Below are positions 28,401 to 38,316 of a stretch of DNA of 64,000 bases, piece after piece. The stretch is from positions 620,001-684,000 of the forward strand of contig VXAZ01008283.1 of assembly GCA_013399875.1 (NCBI GenBank). Direction: 5' to 3'. This stretch comes from Gymnorhina tibicen (lineage: Eukaryota > Chordata > Aves > Passeriformes > Artamidae). The stretch's first letter is position 1, and each line of letters begins with the position of its first letter. The position numbers were made by a program, and so were the translations under genes. The notes below the pieces were generated by a model. It was not told the DNA's origin. It saw only the letters and a program-made list of their open reading frames with translations, and did no database searches.

Positions 28401-31400
28401 CATTTAATTCACCACTCTTGTAAAGTACAATTCATTCAGCTGCAACACTATTGGCATCTGTACTGGCAAAACAAACAGAACTGCCAGCACTGCTGGCAGA
28501 CACGCATAACCTCACCCAGCCATGTCTTTTCATTTATTATTGCAAGCTGGACAACCGCAGACAAAGCTTAATTGTGTAAACAAAATTTAAAAGAATATGC
28601 TAAGTACTTACTAGCAGTCCTAAACCCCAAAATTTGAGGAAGAATTAAAAACAAAGTTAGTTCTAGCGATTGTAGTGGGAGTAAACTAAGATCACCAGGC
28701 CTCTCTATCTATCTTTATTATCCTTGAAGATGACACTGGAGAAGTATTTTGCAGGGAAACCATCTTCCAAACAAACAACCACTTACTGCTAAATTAACTA
28801 ACAAAGGATTTATTTGGAAGGCTATTAAAAATGTAAAGCAGGGAACTATATTGTGCCTACAAACAAATCTAGGAGACCTAAACATTCTCCTCCACTATTT
28901 TGAGTCCATTAAGCAAATCTCTTGAAACACACTTTACTCCTGGCGATCTGTGTTTAATAAAATTTCTGAATTAAACTGTATAGAATATAAGTATAGCAAA
29001 AAAATTGAAGACTGTGTGTTTCTAAAGGAAACTGAGCTAGTGAACTACAGCATACTTCCTATATGCTGTAAACATGAAAACATAATTCTGCTGTTACTGG
29101 TCTAACATAATTTCTGAAGGAGATTACTGTCTTTTAAGGAGAAACTTATGCTTTGGAATTTCCTACTTTCTAGGGAGGAGTAACTTATCACTGAGTCACA
29201 AGAGTAATTAAGTCTGGGAGGGACCTGTAGACATTATCTAGTCCAACCTCCTGTTCTAACAGGTATAATTATAATAGGTTACTCAGGACTTGTTCAGCCA
29301 AATTTTGAGTATCTCCATGGATGAAGATTACATAGCCTGTGCAGGCAACTTCTTCCAGTGTCTGACCATCCCTGCAAGAAAAAGCAGGATCCCATATCTA
29401 ATTATAATTTCCCATACTCCAGCTTGTCTATTGGCTTTTCTCCTATCACTGTGCACCTTCAAAATTATTCTAGATCCATCTTCTCTTTATTTTCCCATTA
29501 GCTGAACCAGGATAAAGGCCCACCCTTAGCCTTCTCTTCTCAAGGGCAAATAAACCCAGTTTTTGCAGTCTCTCCTCTACATGTCATGAGCTCCAGTCCC
29601 CTGATCGACTACTCAGCTCTCTGACAGACTCACCCAGTATGTACAAAAACATACCCAAAAGATTAAGGGTTTATAGAGGAGCCCATAACAAGACATTTGC
29701 AGCCAGAGACCCTTTAAATTGTTGGGTATGTTCTTGTCCAAGCAAGCCAGTGTGGTCAGCTTTCTTTGCTCTAGAGTACACTGATGATTCATGTCCAACT
29801 TGTTCCAAACAAGACCAGGTCCTTTTCTGCAAAGCTGGTTTCTAGCCCGTCAGCCTACCTCAGATGGAGGGCTTTGTATTTCGCTTTACTGAACCTGCCA
29901 AGCCATTTCTCCAGCCTGTATAGAACAATATGACCACAGCACTGACCACTTCCTCTGATTTAGATCATTCAAGATCTTGCTACAGGCCCATTCTGTCCTT
30001 CTGGCCGGTAATTAATAAAGATGAACATTGCTGTTAACTTAATAAAGGAAACACGACTGACGCAGTATCAATTCCTGAGGGATATTACCTTAGTAGCCTG
30101 TAAAGCTCCATAAATATCTAAGATAACTGTTTCTGTGTGCAAATTGAAGACTTCACATAAATTCAAAAAATGACAAATCAGTTTGCAACCAAAAGTTTGT
30201 CATGAACTGCCCGAAGTTCTTATTCAGAACAAAAAGAAAGACTCTAGACATCACAACTGTATTTTCACAGCTTACACTCTAAGTCAGAAACTGCAAAATC
30301 TACATTTATTCTCAGATGTTCTTTTACTATATTGATAGCAAAACTCCACCTTGTGGCTTAATAATTACCTGTGCTTACGCCACAGATGTAGTCAAAAAGT
30401 TGATGAACCGGCTTTCCAGTTAATTCTTCTAGTTTCCGTAGAGTCTGAAGTGCAACTAAACCCCTGAAAACACAAAAATCCCCTTCACATACAATGGCAG
30501 TCTTATCTCATATAGCTCTAATCATTTTTCAACCACCTTTGCTTCATTATAACTCAATATAATTGAGTAACTACAACAGTAAGAATCCTGAATATTTCAG
30601 GAAATAAAAGAGCAGCAGAACACAGTTAAAATAGAATGATGAATACTAAATATAAATGACATACTCAGGCATACCAGAAATAGTATTCAACAGCTACAGC
30701 CATATTGTTTTACAGCAAAAGCTCAGGGGTGATCAACTTCTGTGGATGTAGACTCAGGATAGATTTTAGCTGCATCCCTACCCCACAGCACTTAAATTTT
30801 GGTCTTAACAAGGCTATATAATGCCCCCTGGGGCATAGTATTTTCCAGTGTGGGGTTTGCTTGGCCTCAATTCAATGTGTCTGAAATAATGGGAGAGGTG
30901 CATTACAGACCATCAGATCTGTGCCCCTCTAGCATGAAACAGGATCTGGCATGCAGCAGTGTGAACTCCATTGGGATAGAGCGAGATAACTGCGTATGGT
31001 AAAATGAGCACCAAAACAAACACCATTCAAGCAGAAATGCATACAGAAACAATACCCATCACTTAGATAGCCAAATGTAACAGAAATGTAACTCATAAAT
31101 TGCTTCTTTGAGTATTTATCTATCAAAGAGAGAATTAAATTTTATTTCCAGTTACAGTATGAAAAAGGCTACAAGCATATAAACTCCAGAAGTTTTACCT
31201 TGTTCCTCCTCCATCAATGGTGAGGACTCGAACTCCCCAACCTTTCACGGGGTCTGTATATCCAATCAGAGCTAAAGTTTCTCTAACAGCAGCCTGAAGA
31301 CTTTCATCATTAGCCTGTCTCAGTCGCAACAGGCATGGGATTAATTTTTCCTATTGATAAATACAAGGATATTCATTCTAACCATATGTTTAAACCAAAA

Positions 31401-34400
31401 GAATCCATTCTTAAAGTTACTAGTGTGGCATTTACGTACAGAGGTAATATATTAGTTAAACCTGGAGGAAAACTTCTTTAAATCTGTATTTACCCATGTC
31501 TTTCTCTAACAAGGGAAAGAACAGATGTCAATATTACGTTGTATACACCTCATTGCTATAGTAACTACCTATCAGAATTAAACAATCAAGATGATATGTA
31601 AATCTTTTGAATATCTAGGAAAGCTACATTTACCAGTTTAGTTTTATTGACTTAGTATCACATCAGCCAAGTGTAGACTTGAGAATGAAGCACCCAAGTC
31701 TAGGTAAAACCTCAGATTTGCTTAGTAAGTATCACACTGCATCCAAACAAGAAATGCCTTCTAAGTACACTAATATCAAAACAAAAATTAAAATGCTTCC
31801 TCACACAGAGTCTTTTTTAAATGCACATTACCACAAAGATATACAGCATTACAATCAAAATGGGAGTAGTGAACTCTTTCATAATAAAGTAATTCACATA
31901 TATTTATGTGAATGCCTGACCTGTACCCTGCCCAGATGATTCATCTGGCCTGCACTCCATTCCCAAAGGTTACTTTTCCAGAAATTCTACAATCTGTATC
32001 ACACATTTGTCACATCTTGTGGAAAAAGGTATGAGGTTGACAAATGCTGTGATTTAGCTAGTACTTTTAGAATAGTCTACCACCCACCTCCTGCCCTCTC
32101 AAAGCAGGGAAGGAAACAAGTAAGACTAGATTATATGAATTTATTCGATGGTTCTCTTGCCATCTCTCTTCGAAGAAAGCATGTAAACAAGTATAGAAAG
32201 TACTGTGCATATACAGATCAACTGTACAGCACATTCCCATCTGGTCAACTGTCACAGAGGACACAGTGTACAGTGTACGACCTTTATCTATCACTGGAAA
32301 AAGCTATACTACCTATCCACATGACCATGCCGTATGCTTCTAAATTAAACACTGCAATCTTAACAGCCTTTAGCTAAACTCCCAGTAGTTCGCACATGAA
32401 TCTGCTTGAACCAGCTACGAAGTTCTAAAAAGAGACACTCAAATTGTAATCTTTACAAATAGGAAATATGACTAGTCCACAAAAGCACAGAAAGAGGTTT
32501 TATGTTACTCTGTATCAAACATCTGTCAGATTTTTTTTTTAATCTAAGTATAAAAACTATTTGCACCTTAATTGCAACTCCTCTGCTCTCTGGAAATTCT
32601 AGAAGATGATAGGTCAGTTCTTCAACCCTGTTGATGCAGACTCTTGGATTAGTGGATCTCCGTAGGGCTTGAACTAAAGCTCGAGTCCTGTTATCAATAC
32701 TCACTCTTGCAATGATCTAAAGAAAACAGACAACATAAAACTACTCTAAGAAATGTGTAAAATTTGTCAAGACTAATTTCAACGTGTTATTTTAAGATTT
32801 CTCATAAGTAATGAAGAGCATGTTGTACTAGAGATCTCCTACAGGTTCTGAGCAAGCACTGTTTAAACCGTCCACAAAAACCTTTTGATTCTTTGTTTAC
32901 TAGAAAACTAAATGAAGTCAGCTCACAGCAAGAATACACCAAACAAACATGTCAGTATGTATTCAGATGAATTTTCAGGGCAACTCTCTGGTATTTAAAC
33001 CATTAACAAAACATGAACTGCAAAATTACTGTAACTACAAAAAAAAAGCACAACTAGATCTGTCTGTATTTATGGACTCTATGTATATATGAACTAAATA
33101 TATGTACCTACAACACACACAGAGGTGTGTGTATATATATATACACACTTTATATATAAACCTACTAAAACATACCTATACTTACATAAAACATTTAATA
33201 CTTATACACAGATGTATCTATACCTACTTTTAGGTACACATATGTATTTGTAAGTTTACATATAGTATGCACATATATATAAAATCTATATAGTTTTACA
33301 TATTTACTTATTTACCAAAGTACACAGAATGAATCAGAGAACAGTTTGAGCTGGAAGAGGCCTTAAAGATCATCTAGTTCCAACCTCCCTGCTGTGGGCA
33401 GGGATACCATATATATACTTATATGGAAGTACAAGTACTTATATATAAGTAAAAGTATGTGTACATATGTATGTAAGTATATACACAGGTATATACTTAT
33501 TTATTTAAGTTAATGTGTGTGCATATCTATGCTTACATATAGTATATACACTACTGTAGCATATATATACACTTGTATAAAATATACAGAGAAATAATAC
33601 GTAAATTAAGCCTAAACAAAGACTTGCCTTTTCTCTCTGAAGAGACAGATGCCTTTCCCTCTCTTCTGCAGTCTTGGCCTCTTTTGCTTTGTCCTCATCA
33701 CTCTTCTCGGGCACTTCTTGTTCTTGCTGTTTACTCTTTTCTGGTGAAACAACTTTCGTATCAGATCTTAACTTTGGAACCAACCCACCAATATAGCTGT
33801 CTACAAAAGCTTGTACACTGTTACTGGGATATGAAAGAAAGTTTGCAATACTTTTTTTAGTGGAAACTGGGAGAGTAGTATTTGTCTTTTCAGTAGCCAG
33901 GGTCTCTGCTTCAGGAGCTAAAGTACCTGCTGAATCCACTCTCTTTTCTTCGCTTGTTACAGTATTTCCTGATGAATCAAGCTTATTCCTCTCTTCACTT
34001 TCAGAGTCCTGTAATAAAACATTCCTTTTTCTTTCTTGTTCCATAACAGAATTATTAAAGTAAGAGTTGATATGATCAGCTACAAAGTTGTAAGTCTCTC
34101 CAAAATTTGTAGAAAAGTAGCTTATATGAAAAAGGTGGTTTTTAGTAGATGCTGAAACTTCTGGAGTATCTTGACAAGTGCCACTTGAACTTACTAACAC
34201 AGATTCCAGGTTTTCACTTGCACAAGTGGATTTCTTTGCAGCTGGGTCTCTGTTGCAATCATCCTGAGTTCTGACATCTGTGACTTCTTTATCATTTTCA
34301 AGATTTGCATCGATGTTATTTGCATCTGCACTACTTTTATTTGCTTTGCCCAAAGTACCTGAGTGAGACTTTAATCGAGCTATCCGTGACACCAGTTCAC

Positions 34401-34749
34401 TGTGAGTGCCAGACACTGCCTTTGAAACAGATTCTATAGTATTCTTAATTCGTGACATGCGAATGCTCACCCTTGTAAGTCCTTTAGAAGAAGAAGTTAA
34501 AAGTTTGGAAACTCTGTAGTATAAAAACTCATGGCTATAAATGTACCTGTTATACCAAAATGTTCTGCTTCTGGCCCACTTACACCAAGGCTCGCTTGTA
34601 TGAAAAACTCTCAGGTGTGCAGCATGATTTATCCTCCAACAGGCTTTAGGTCTGCAGAAACACAGGTATTTGTTTCTTTGCTTCCACCAAAGATTTTTTG
34701 GGTTAATCACAAAGAACAAGTATGCGTCCAAGGATAAATGAACTGTCAT
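1280..34749 (-). CDS. PNPLA8: PNPLA8, calcium-independent phospholipase A2-gamma (3' end outside window)
   Basis: Patatin-like phospholipase that releases fatty acids from membrane phospholipids in mitochondria and peroxisomes. Coding exons, in transcript order: 34749-33628, 32716-32567, 31350-31199, 30463-30369, 26952-26781, 22052-21995, 19810-19616 and 1475-1280. All junctions keep frame. The joined product has about 713 residues. Residues 1 to ~374 form the poorly conserved, Ser/Lys/Glu-rich N-terminal part. The patatin domain follows, with DGGGTRG at 470-476 (oxyanion loop), GVSTG at 503-507 (nucleophile Ser505) and DGG at 649-651 (Asp649). The Ser-Asp spacing of 144 equals that of human PNPLA8 (Ser483/Asp627), recalled from the literature. 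The start Met at 34749 has an in-frame TAA two codons upstream. The last ~90 residues, including the peroxisomal SKL-type end known in the family, are not in the window. Identity is very secure. Confidence 0.97.
2100..3260 (-). mobile_element. CR1 LINE fragment (ORF2: endonuclease end to reverse transcriptase start)
   Basis: Read on the minus strand, the fragment carries recognisable but broken CR1 ORF2 sequence. [10 protein letters not shown] / [12 protein letters not shown] stretch (end of the endonuclease domain) comes first. An open segment at 2909-2472 follows with [19 protein letters not shown] and [11 protein letters not shown]. Decayed reverse-transcriptase sequence (SQHGF, F...VPWEI) runs down to about 2100. 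Several stops interrupt it. It lies in PNPLA8 intron 9 to exon 8 territory (intron 8) and is a dead, truncated copy. It is not a host gene. Confidence 0.85.
6040..6465 (+). mobile_element. CR1 LINE 3' fragment
   Basis: Typical CR1 3' region in sense orientation: 'ctttggacac', 'gatggtttgggggctgaagcac', 'gctgtggaatctccatcctt', and a terminal stretch 'gaggctagaccagat' followed by a degenerate ATTCTATG-like end. Strongly diverged, in PNPLA8 intron 8. Confidence 0.8.
6590..6812 (+). mobile_element. CR1 LINE 3' terminal fragment
   Basis: A second CR1 end just downstream of the previous one: 'ggtggagtcaccatccctgg' and 'aggatttttccaacataaat' match the common CR1 3' UTR. It appears to be a separate, different CR1 subfamily copy. 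Confidence 0.75.
12080..12440 (+). mobile_element. Very old CR1-like fragment (tentative)
   Basis: The 'caggtacagcagaagaccat' region followed by segments resembling CR1 3' sequence in sense orientation. Divergence is high and edges are unclear. Confidence 0.4.
18303..18806. repeat. LTR-like repeat block (tentative)
   Basis: A block of about 500 bases that contrasts with the surrounding intron: pyrimidine/purine-rich tracts, GA-rich segment, GGTGGGGGAGGGGTGG, and AATAAA near 18660. It begins TGTG and ends CCACA, as LTRs do. I could not identify a convincing target-site duplication, and the family is not recognised. It lies in PNPLA8 intron 8. Confidence 0.35.
19616..19810 (-). CDS. PNPLA8: PNPLA8 exon 8 (65 codons)
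   Basis: 195 bases, phase 0 at both ends, acceptor attcactag, donor ATCAG|gtaag. Encodes [20 protein letters not shown], then [20 protein letters not shown] and YVLGSDLHQ. This is the conserved core of the patatin domain just before the catalytic aspartate. Confidence 0.95.
21995..22052 (-). CDS. PNPLA8: PNPLA8 exon 7 (58 bp, short)
   Basis: A small exon. The acceptor tttttgtag and donor CAAAG|gtaagt enclose 58 bases. It completes a split Lys codon and then encodes [19 protein letters not shown] (residues 565-583), matching the mammalian DRMGSALMIETAR segment. Phase arithmetic with exons 6 and 8 is exact. Confidence 0.92.
26781..26952 (-). CDS. PNPLA8: PNPLA8 exon 6
   Basis: 172 bases, acceptor tttttttcag, donor TCAA|gtaagt. 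Encodes [20 protein letters not shown] through [11 protein letters not shown] (residues 508-564), nearly the same as the mammalian segment. Phase 1 in, 2 out. The apparent Met that begins the open frame here lies in the intron and is not used. Confidence 0.95.
29200..30105 (-). mobile_element. CR1 LINE 3' fragment (about 0.9 kb)
   Basis: On the plus strand it starts with the reverse of the CR1 tail ('gggagggacctgtagacatt', 'tagtccaacctcctg'). It continues through 'cttcttccagtgtctgacca', 'cttctcttctcaagggcaaa', 'aaggtccttttctgcaaagctg'-like and 'tttctccagcctgtatagaa' segments. This is the usual CR1 order read antisense, so the element is on the minus strand, the same as PNPLA8, in its intron 5. 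Confidence 0.85.
30369..30463 (-). CDS. PNPLA8: PNPLA8 exon 5 (nucleophile-elbow exon)
   Basis: 95 bases, acceptor gttttcag, donor ACAG|gtaatt, phase 2 in and 1 out. Encodes [18 protein letters not shown] through [14 protein letters not shown] is the GXSXG lipase motif, with the catalytic serine at residue 505. Confidence 0.95.
31199..31350 (-). CDS. PNPLA8: PNPLA8 exon 4 (oxyanion-loop exon)
   Basis: 152 bases, acceptor atcaatag, donor AAG|gtaaaa, phase 0 in and 2 out. Encodes [12 protein letters not shown] through [10 protein letters not shown] (residues 425-475). The glycine-rich DGGGTR opens the patatin catalytic domain and forms the oxyanion hole. The Arg codon is split with the next exon. 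Confidence 0.95.
32567..32716 (-). CDS. PNPLA8: PNPLA8 exon 3 (50 codons)
   Basis: The acceptor ttctttag and donor AAG|gtgcaa enclose exactly 150 bases, phase 0 at both ends. They encode [12 protein letters not shown]...[14 protein letters not shown], a helical segment before the patatin domain that is highly conserved with mammalian PNPLA8 (residues 375-424 here). Confidence 0.95.
33060..33600. repeat. TA/ATAC-rich microsatellite region
   Basis: About 540 bases dominated by tatata, acac and atgtat motifs, including a palindromic tgtgtatatatatacaca at about 33126-33147. It ends about 30 bases from the exon 2 GC donor of PNPLA8 and contains a short CR1 end (33325-33408). Confidence 0.85.
33325..33408 (-). 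mobile_element. CR1 3' end (short, about 85 bp)
   Basis: 'gaatcagagaacagtttgag', 'gaagaggccttaaagatcat' and 'agttccaacctccctgctgt' are the reverse complement of a CR1 tail. It sits inside the TA-rich repeat tract. Confidence 0.8.
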
Positions 34750-34839
34750 TACTTATAAATTATTGCACCTTTTCTATGTTGCTTTCTACTTCATTCCAAA
34801 AATAGATGTCAATAAGTAAGTCCCGTAATGTAGTGTTAC
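33628..34839 (-). CDS. PNPLA8: PNPLA8 exon 2 (5' UTR tail plus N-terminal 374 codons)
   Basis: The acceptor is a long pyrimidine tract ending ttttcag next to 34839. 5' UTR runs to 34750 and coding from 34749 (Met) to 33628. The encoded part begins [10 protein letters not shown], resembling the human start MSINLTVDIY, and contains recognisable family blocks such as KGLTRV and MSRIKNT (near residue 100) and [25 protein letters not shown] (near 310-340). It ends LSLQREK, the human exon boundary. Between these blocks the sequence is low-complexity and rich in Ser, Glu and Lys. The exon ends AAAAG followed by gcaagt, a GC donor. The frame stays open for about 40 codons into the intron, which would give a false C-terminus if the intron were overlooked. 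Confidence 0.95.
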
Positions 34840-35520
34840 CTGAAAAAGAAAAGAAAAAAAAAAAAACAAAAACCAACAATGGAAACCCCAAACCAGAAAC
34901 AAGTTAAACTAAAATCAAAGAGTTGTTTAAAACAGATGAAGCTTATGTATCCTTTTGGTAAAGACAGATAAACATTCAAATCAAATGAAATAATCTCACG
35001 GGCCTATCTACTGCTTAAGACATTTGGTAGCACACCCGAACATTTCAACATCCTACTCCCTAAAGGCCAGTTTAAGCTCATCTTGAGCAATATGTGACAC
35101 TTCTCAAAAGCACCTAGTGGCATATAGAAAATTAATTGTTGTTTCTTCAGCAAATTATCTTGTGCAGACACAACGTTTCAAATGTCATTATATTACCACT
35201 CCTTTGCAGAATTCCTCACAGGGGAGAAGTGACACCAATACTTTGAGCAAAGTTCAACAAAACGTCCCCATCCTAAGAGCCAAGGGCAGTATATAACCCT
35301 TACTCTGCAAAGAAAGATGCAACTGGTGGAGCAGCGCACACAGCACACCAGAGTTGTGCTGACACCGCAGGCGTAAATCCATTATTTGCTGAAAAAGCAA
35401 GTCCAGGCTTCTCCAGCGCCTGTGACAAACGCCGCAGGCACGCAGGCCAACTCCTGCACAGGCCGACTCCACAGTGACAGCAGAGCTGACACCACCGCTG
35501 GCAGCGCCATGGTTACTTAC

Positions 35521-35700
35521 AGTCTCCTCTACCTCCGCTGTGCCTGTCCCGCTGGGTGACCGCCGCGCAGCCGGGCTGCGGGCCCCACGGCCGGGCCGGG
35601 CTATATAGACACGGGGGCGCCTCCTGCCCCGGGGGCAGGCGCGGGGGCTGTTCCTGCCTTGCGCCATTTCCCAGAAACGCTGCCTAAAGCGGCCGCGTAA
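35521..35700 (-). other. PNPLA8: PNPLA8 5' untranslated first exon (3' edge defined, start uncertain)
   Basis: On the minus strand a strong donor, GAGACT|gtaagt, sits at 35521/35520 within GC-rich DNA. It would splice to the acceptor at 34840, giving a 681-bp first intron. The transcription start cannot be fixed. A TATATA at 35602-35607 could set a start near 35570, or initiation may be dispersed in the CpG island up to about 36000. A second possible donor (GGAG|gtgggt, near 35735) could give an alternative first exon. Open frames here are taken as UTR, because the conserved protein start is in exon 2. Confidence 0.6.
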
Positions 35701-36034
35701 ACAAGCACCGAGTCCCGGCCCCGCTGTCCCCGACCCACCTCCCGTTACGCGAGCGAGCTCCGCGTGCCCCGCACGCGCTCATCGTGTCCTCCCCGTCCTC
35801 ATATTCCCCCACGACCCGGTGGAGATGCGGCCCGAGCCGGTGGCGACGCGGCCCGTCCTGGCTGCGGTACCTGCTGGACAGTCGCTCCCGCCTCCCCCCT
35901 CTCCCCAGGCCGCCGCCGAGCGCCAGGCAGGGGCCGCGCCCTCACGAGCGGTGCCGCCCCGGCGGAGCGGACGAGAGGCGGCGGGACGCGGCACGACAAC
36001 ACCCGCGGCGCGCGGCCGCGGCACTGCGCCTGCG

Positions 36035-36045
36035 NNNNNNNNNNN
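36035..36045. other. Assembly gap (11 N)
   Basis: A run of 11 unresolved bases inside the CpG island. The true gap length may differ. A further single unresolved base is at 42618. Confidence 0.99.
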
Positions 36046-36149
36046 GCACGCGGGAGGGGTTGGGCGGTGCTTCCTCGGTCTGGTGAGCGCTGACGGGGCC
36101 GCCGAGGGCGGAGGGGTTGGAACGGACGGTAGAGGTTATCCGGCCCCAA

Positions 36150-36730
36150 CTTCCCGCCCACCAGACCAGCTGCTCAAAGCCCGGCTGGATGGAGCTTTGA
36201 GCACTGCCAGGGTCAGGGCATCCACGTCCCTGGACAGTCTGTTGTGGTGCCTTACCACTCTCACAGTAAAGAATTTCTTCCTAATACCTAACCTAAATTG
36301 TTGGTCTTTCAATTTGTACCCATTATTCACTGTTCTGTCCCTACAGTTCCTGTCCTCTCTGGCTTCTATGTAGGTCCCTTTCAGGTACTGGAAGGTGCAT
36401 TGAGGTCTCCACACAACCTTCCCCATGGTTAACAGCCCCTGCTTTCTCAGCTTGCCTTTGTAGGGGAGGTGCTGCGGTTCCCTTACCAGCTTCATGGCCT
36501 TTCTCTAGCCTTGTTCCAGGAGATCCATGTCTTATGTTGAGGCCCCCAGAGCGGGATGTGGCACTGCAGGTGGGGTAGCACCAGAATCCCCTCCCTCGCG
36601 CTGCTGCCCATGCTGCTTTTGGTGCAGCCCAGGACATGTTTGGCTTTCAGGTCAGGCACAGCAGAGCAGGCTGTGCCCCACGCTGCTGGCAGCGCTGGGC
36701 TTTTGGTGCCGCACCCTGTGGAGGCACTGG
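36150..36730 (-). mobile_element. CR1 LINE 3' fragment next to the CpG island
   Basis: Antisense CR1 sequence in the normal order: 'cactctcacagtaaagaatt', 'tgtacccattattcactgtt', 'ctttctctagccttgttcca', 'gggatgtggcactgcaggtg', 'tttggtgcagcccaggacat'. Starts only some 30 bases beyond the CpG island edge. It contains open frames that are not genes. Confidence 0.8.
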
Positions 36731-37245
36731 GAGCAAGAGGCTGGGAAGAGGAGAAGGGTCCCTACCCAGCCTCTGCAGCTGCTCAGTGCAGGTGCCTCGG
36801 GAATATGCCTCCTCATCTCCTGCTTAATGCTTGGGGAACAATGACAAACATGTTTTTCTTGGGTTGGACAGGGTTAGGGGGGCACCCTGGTCTTCCCCAG
36901 CCAGGCGGCAGAGCAGCAGAAGGCCCCGAGATTCCTGCCTGCATGGCGTGTCTGAAACGTAGTTTTAATGAAGTTGCTGAAACTTCAGGTGACTAGGGCA
37001 AGAGAGGATGGATGCGCTGTGTGCTCAGCTGGAACATGGAAGCCTTACCATGAGGATTAGGAGGGTCACGTCACACTTGTAGTTTCAGATCCCAGTTGTC
37101 TTTTTCTGTTCTTCCTCAAAAATAAAGTAGTAACATTAATTTTCTTACCTTACATTTTATTCCGCAAAGGAAAATTTATATTCCTTACATGTTGTAATTT
37201 TTATCATGTTTTTTTCATAAATTGAACAGGTAAAATTCTCTACAG

Positions 37246-38316
37246 CTCCCAGAGCAGGACATCCCTGTCTGGATGCCAGGTGCCCACCAAAGTCATTCTG
37301 TCACTCCCTTCCTCAACTGGTCGGGGAGAGAAAATAGAACAAAGAGCTTGTGAATTGAGATAAGGACAGGGAGAGATCACTCACCATTTACCATCATGGG
37401 CAGAACAGACTCAGCTTGGGGAAACTAGTTGAATTTATTACCAATCAAATCAGAGTAGGGTAATGAGAAATAAAATCAAGTTGAAAACTTTCCTTCCACC
37501 CTTCCCTTCTTTCCACACTCAACTTCATTCCCAAATTCTCGCCTTGCTCCCCATACAGCAGAGCAGGGGGACAGGGAGTGGGACCTGCAGTCAATTCAAC
37601 ACGTACTGTCTCTGCTGCCCCTTCTTCCTCAGTGGGAGGACTTTGCAATTCTTCCCCTGCTCCAGTGTGGGGTCCCTCCCACAGGAGACAGTCTTCCATG
37701 AGTTTCTCCAGTGCTAGTCCTTCCCACATGCTGCAATTTTCACAAACTGCTCCAGCGAGGGTCCCTTCCACAGGGTCAGTCCTTCAGGAACAAACTGCTC
37801 CAGTGTGGGTCCCCTGCAGGGTCACAAGTCCTGACAGCAAACCTGCTCCTGCATGGACTCCTCTCTCCATGGGGTCACAGGTCCTGCCAGTGCAGACTTC
37901 CCATGGGGTAACAGCCTCCTTCAGGCACCTGCCTGCTCTGGCATGGGCTCTGCCAGGACCTGCAGGGGAATCTCTGCCCCAACACTTGTAGCACCTCCTC
38001 CCCTTCCTTCTTCACTGACCCGAATATCTTCAAAGTTGTTCCTCTCACATATTCTCACCCCTCTCACAGCTGCTGTTGCTCAGAAGCTTTTACCCTTTCT
38101 TAATATGTTATCACAGGGGCACTACCAGCATTGCTGATGGGTTCAGCTTTGGCCAGTGACAGGTTCATCTTGGAGCCCGCTGGAATTGACACCTTCCAAC
38201 ACAGGGGCAGCTTCTGATGTTTTTTTGCAGAAGCTTCCCCATTGCATTGGGTTAATATGACAAGGTTTTAGTGGGGAGTCTTCCCCATGAAAACCTTGTC
38301 ACATTAACCCAATGCA
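37246..38316 (+). mobile_element. Solo LTR, family A copy 1 (about 1.07 kb, 5' edge degraded)
   Basis: Homologous along its length to the copies at 42137-43068 and 61410-62532. It has the 'ggatgccaggtgcccaccaa' 5' part, repeated 'ctgctccag..tgggtccc' modules, the 'cctccccttcc' segment, 'ctctcacatattctcac', and an end resembling 'aaaaccttg...aacccaatgca'. An 81-bp segment present in copy 3 is missing at 37960-37974. Its 3' end carries a near-perfect inverted duplication (38240-38319). No internal retroviral genes remain. The open frames within are not genes. Confidence 0.8.

Larger units (their letters stand above)
22053..30368 (-). other. PNPLA8: PNPLA8 introns 6 and 5 (either side of exon 6)
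   Basis: Intron 6 (22053-26780) and intron 5 (26953-30368). Apart from the CR1 at 29.2-30.1 kb I see only unique AT-rich sequence and no additional exon. The longest open frame (27964-28338, plus) has no family features. Confidence 0.8.
35400..36120. promoter_or_regulatory. CpG island / promoter of PNPLA8, with assembly gap
   Basis: A sharp island of GC- and CpG-rich sequence (CGCG, GCGCGC, CCGCGG runs) in an otherwise AT-rich window, placed at the 5' end of PNPLA8. It contains a TATATA motif at 35602-35607. Positions 36035-36045 are 11 Ns, so the island sequence is incomplete. CpG islands often promote in both directions, but I see no spliced gene leaving on the plus strand. Confidence 0.75.

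Noticed and set aside
33505..33627. Extension of PNPLA8 exon 2 to the stop at 33505
   Set aside because: The frame beyond LSLQREK is intron read-through. Conserved exon 3 joins exactly at the GC donor.
35254..35667. 137-codon minus-strand frame in the CpG island as a protein
   Set aside because: Low-complexity Arg/Pro/Ala sequence produced by GC-rich DNA, crossing the exon 1 donor. No family resemblance.
35764..36373. Long plus-strand frames (up to 184 codons) over the CpG island
   Set aside because: They pass through the N gap and into a CR1 fragment. Composition-driven open frames.
36341..36996. Frames of 98-146 codons near 36.5 kb
   Set aside because: They lie within or next to an antisense CR1 and show no conserved domain.
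37578..37991. 137-codon plus frame, repeated almost identically near 61.9 kb
   Set aside because: Both copies are inside LTR family A. The shared peptide reflects repeat homology.
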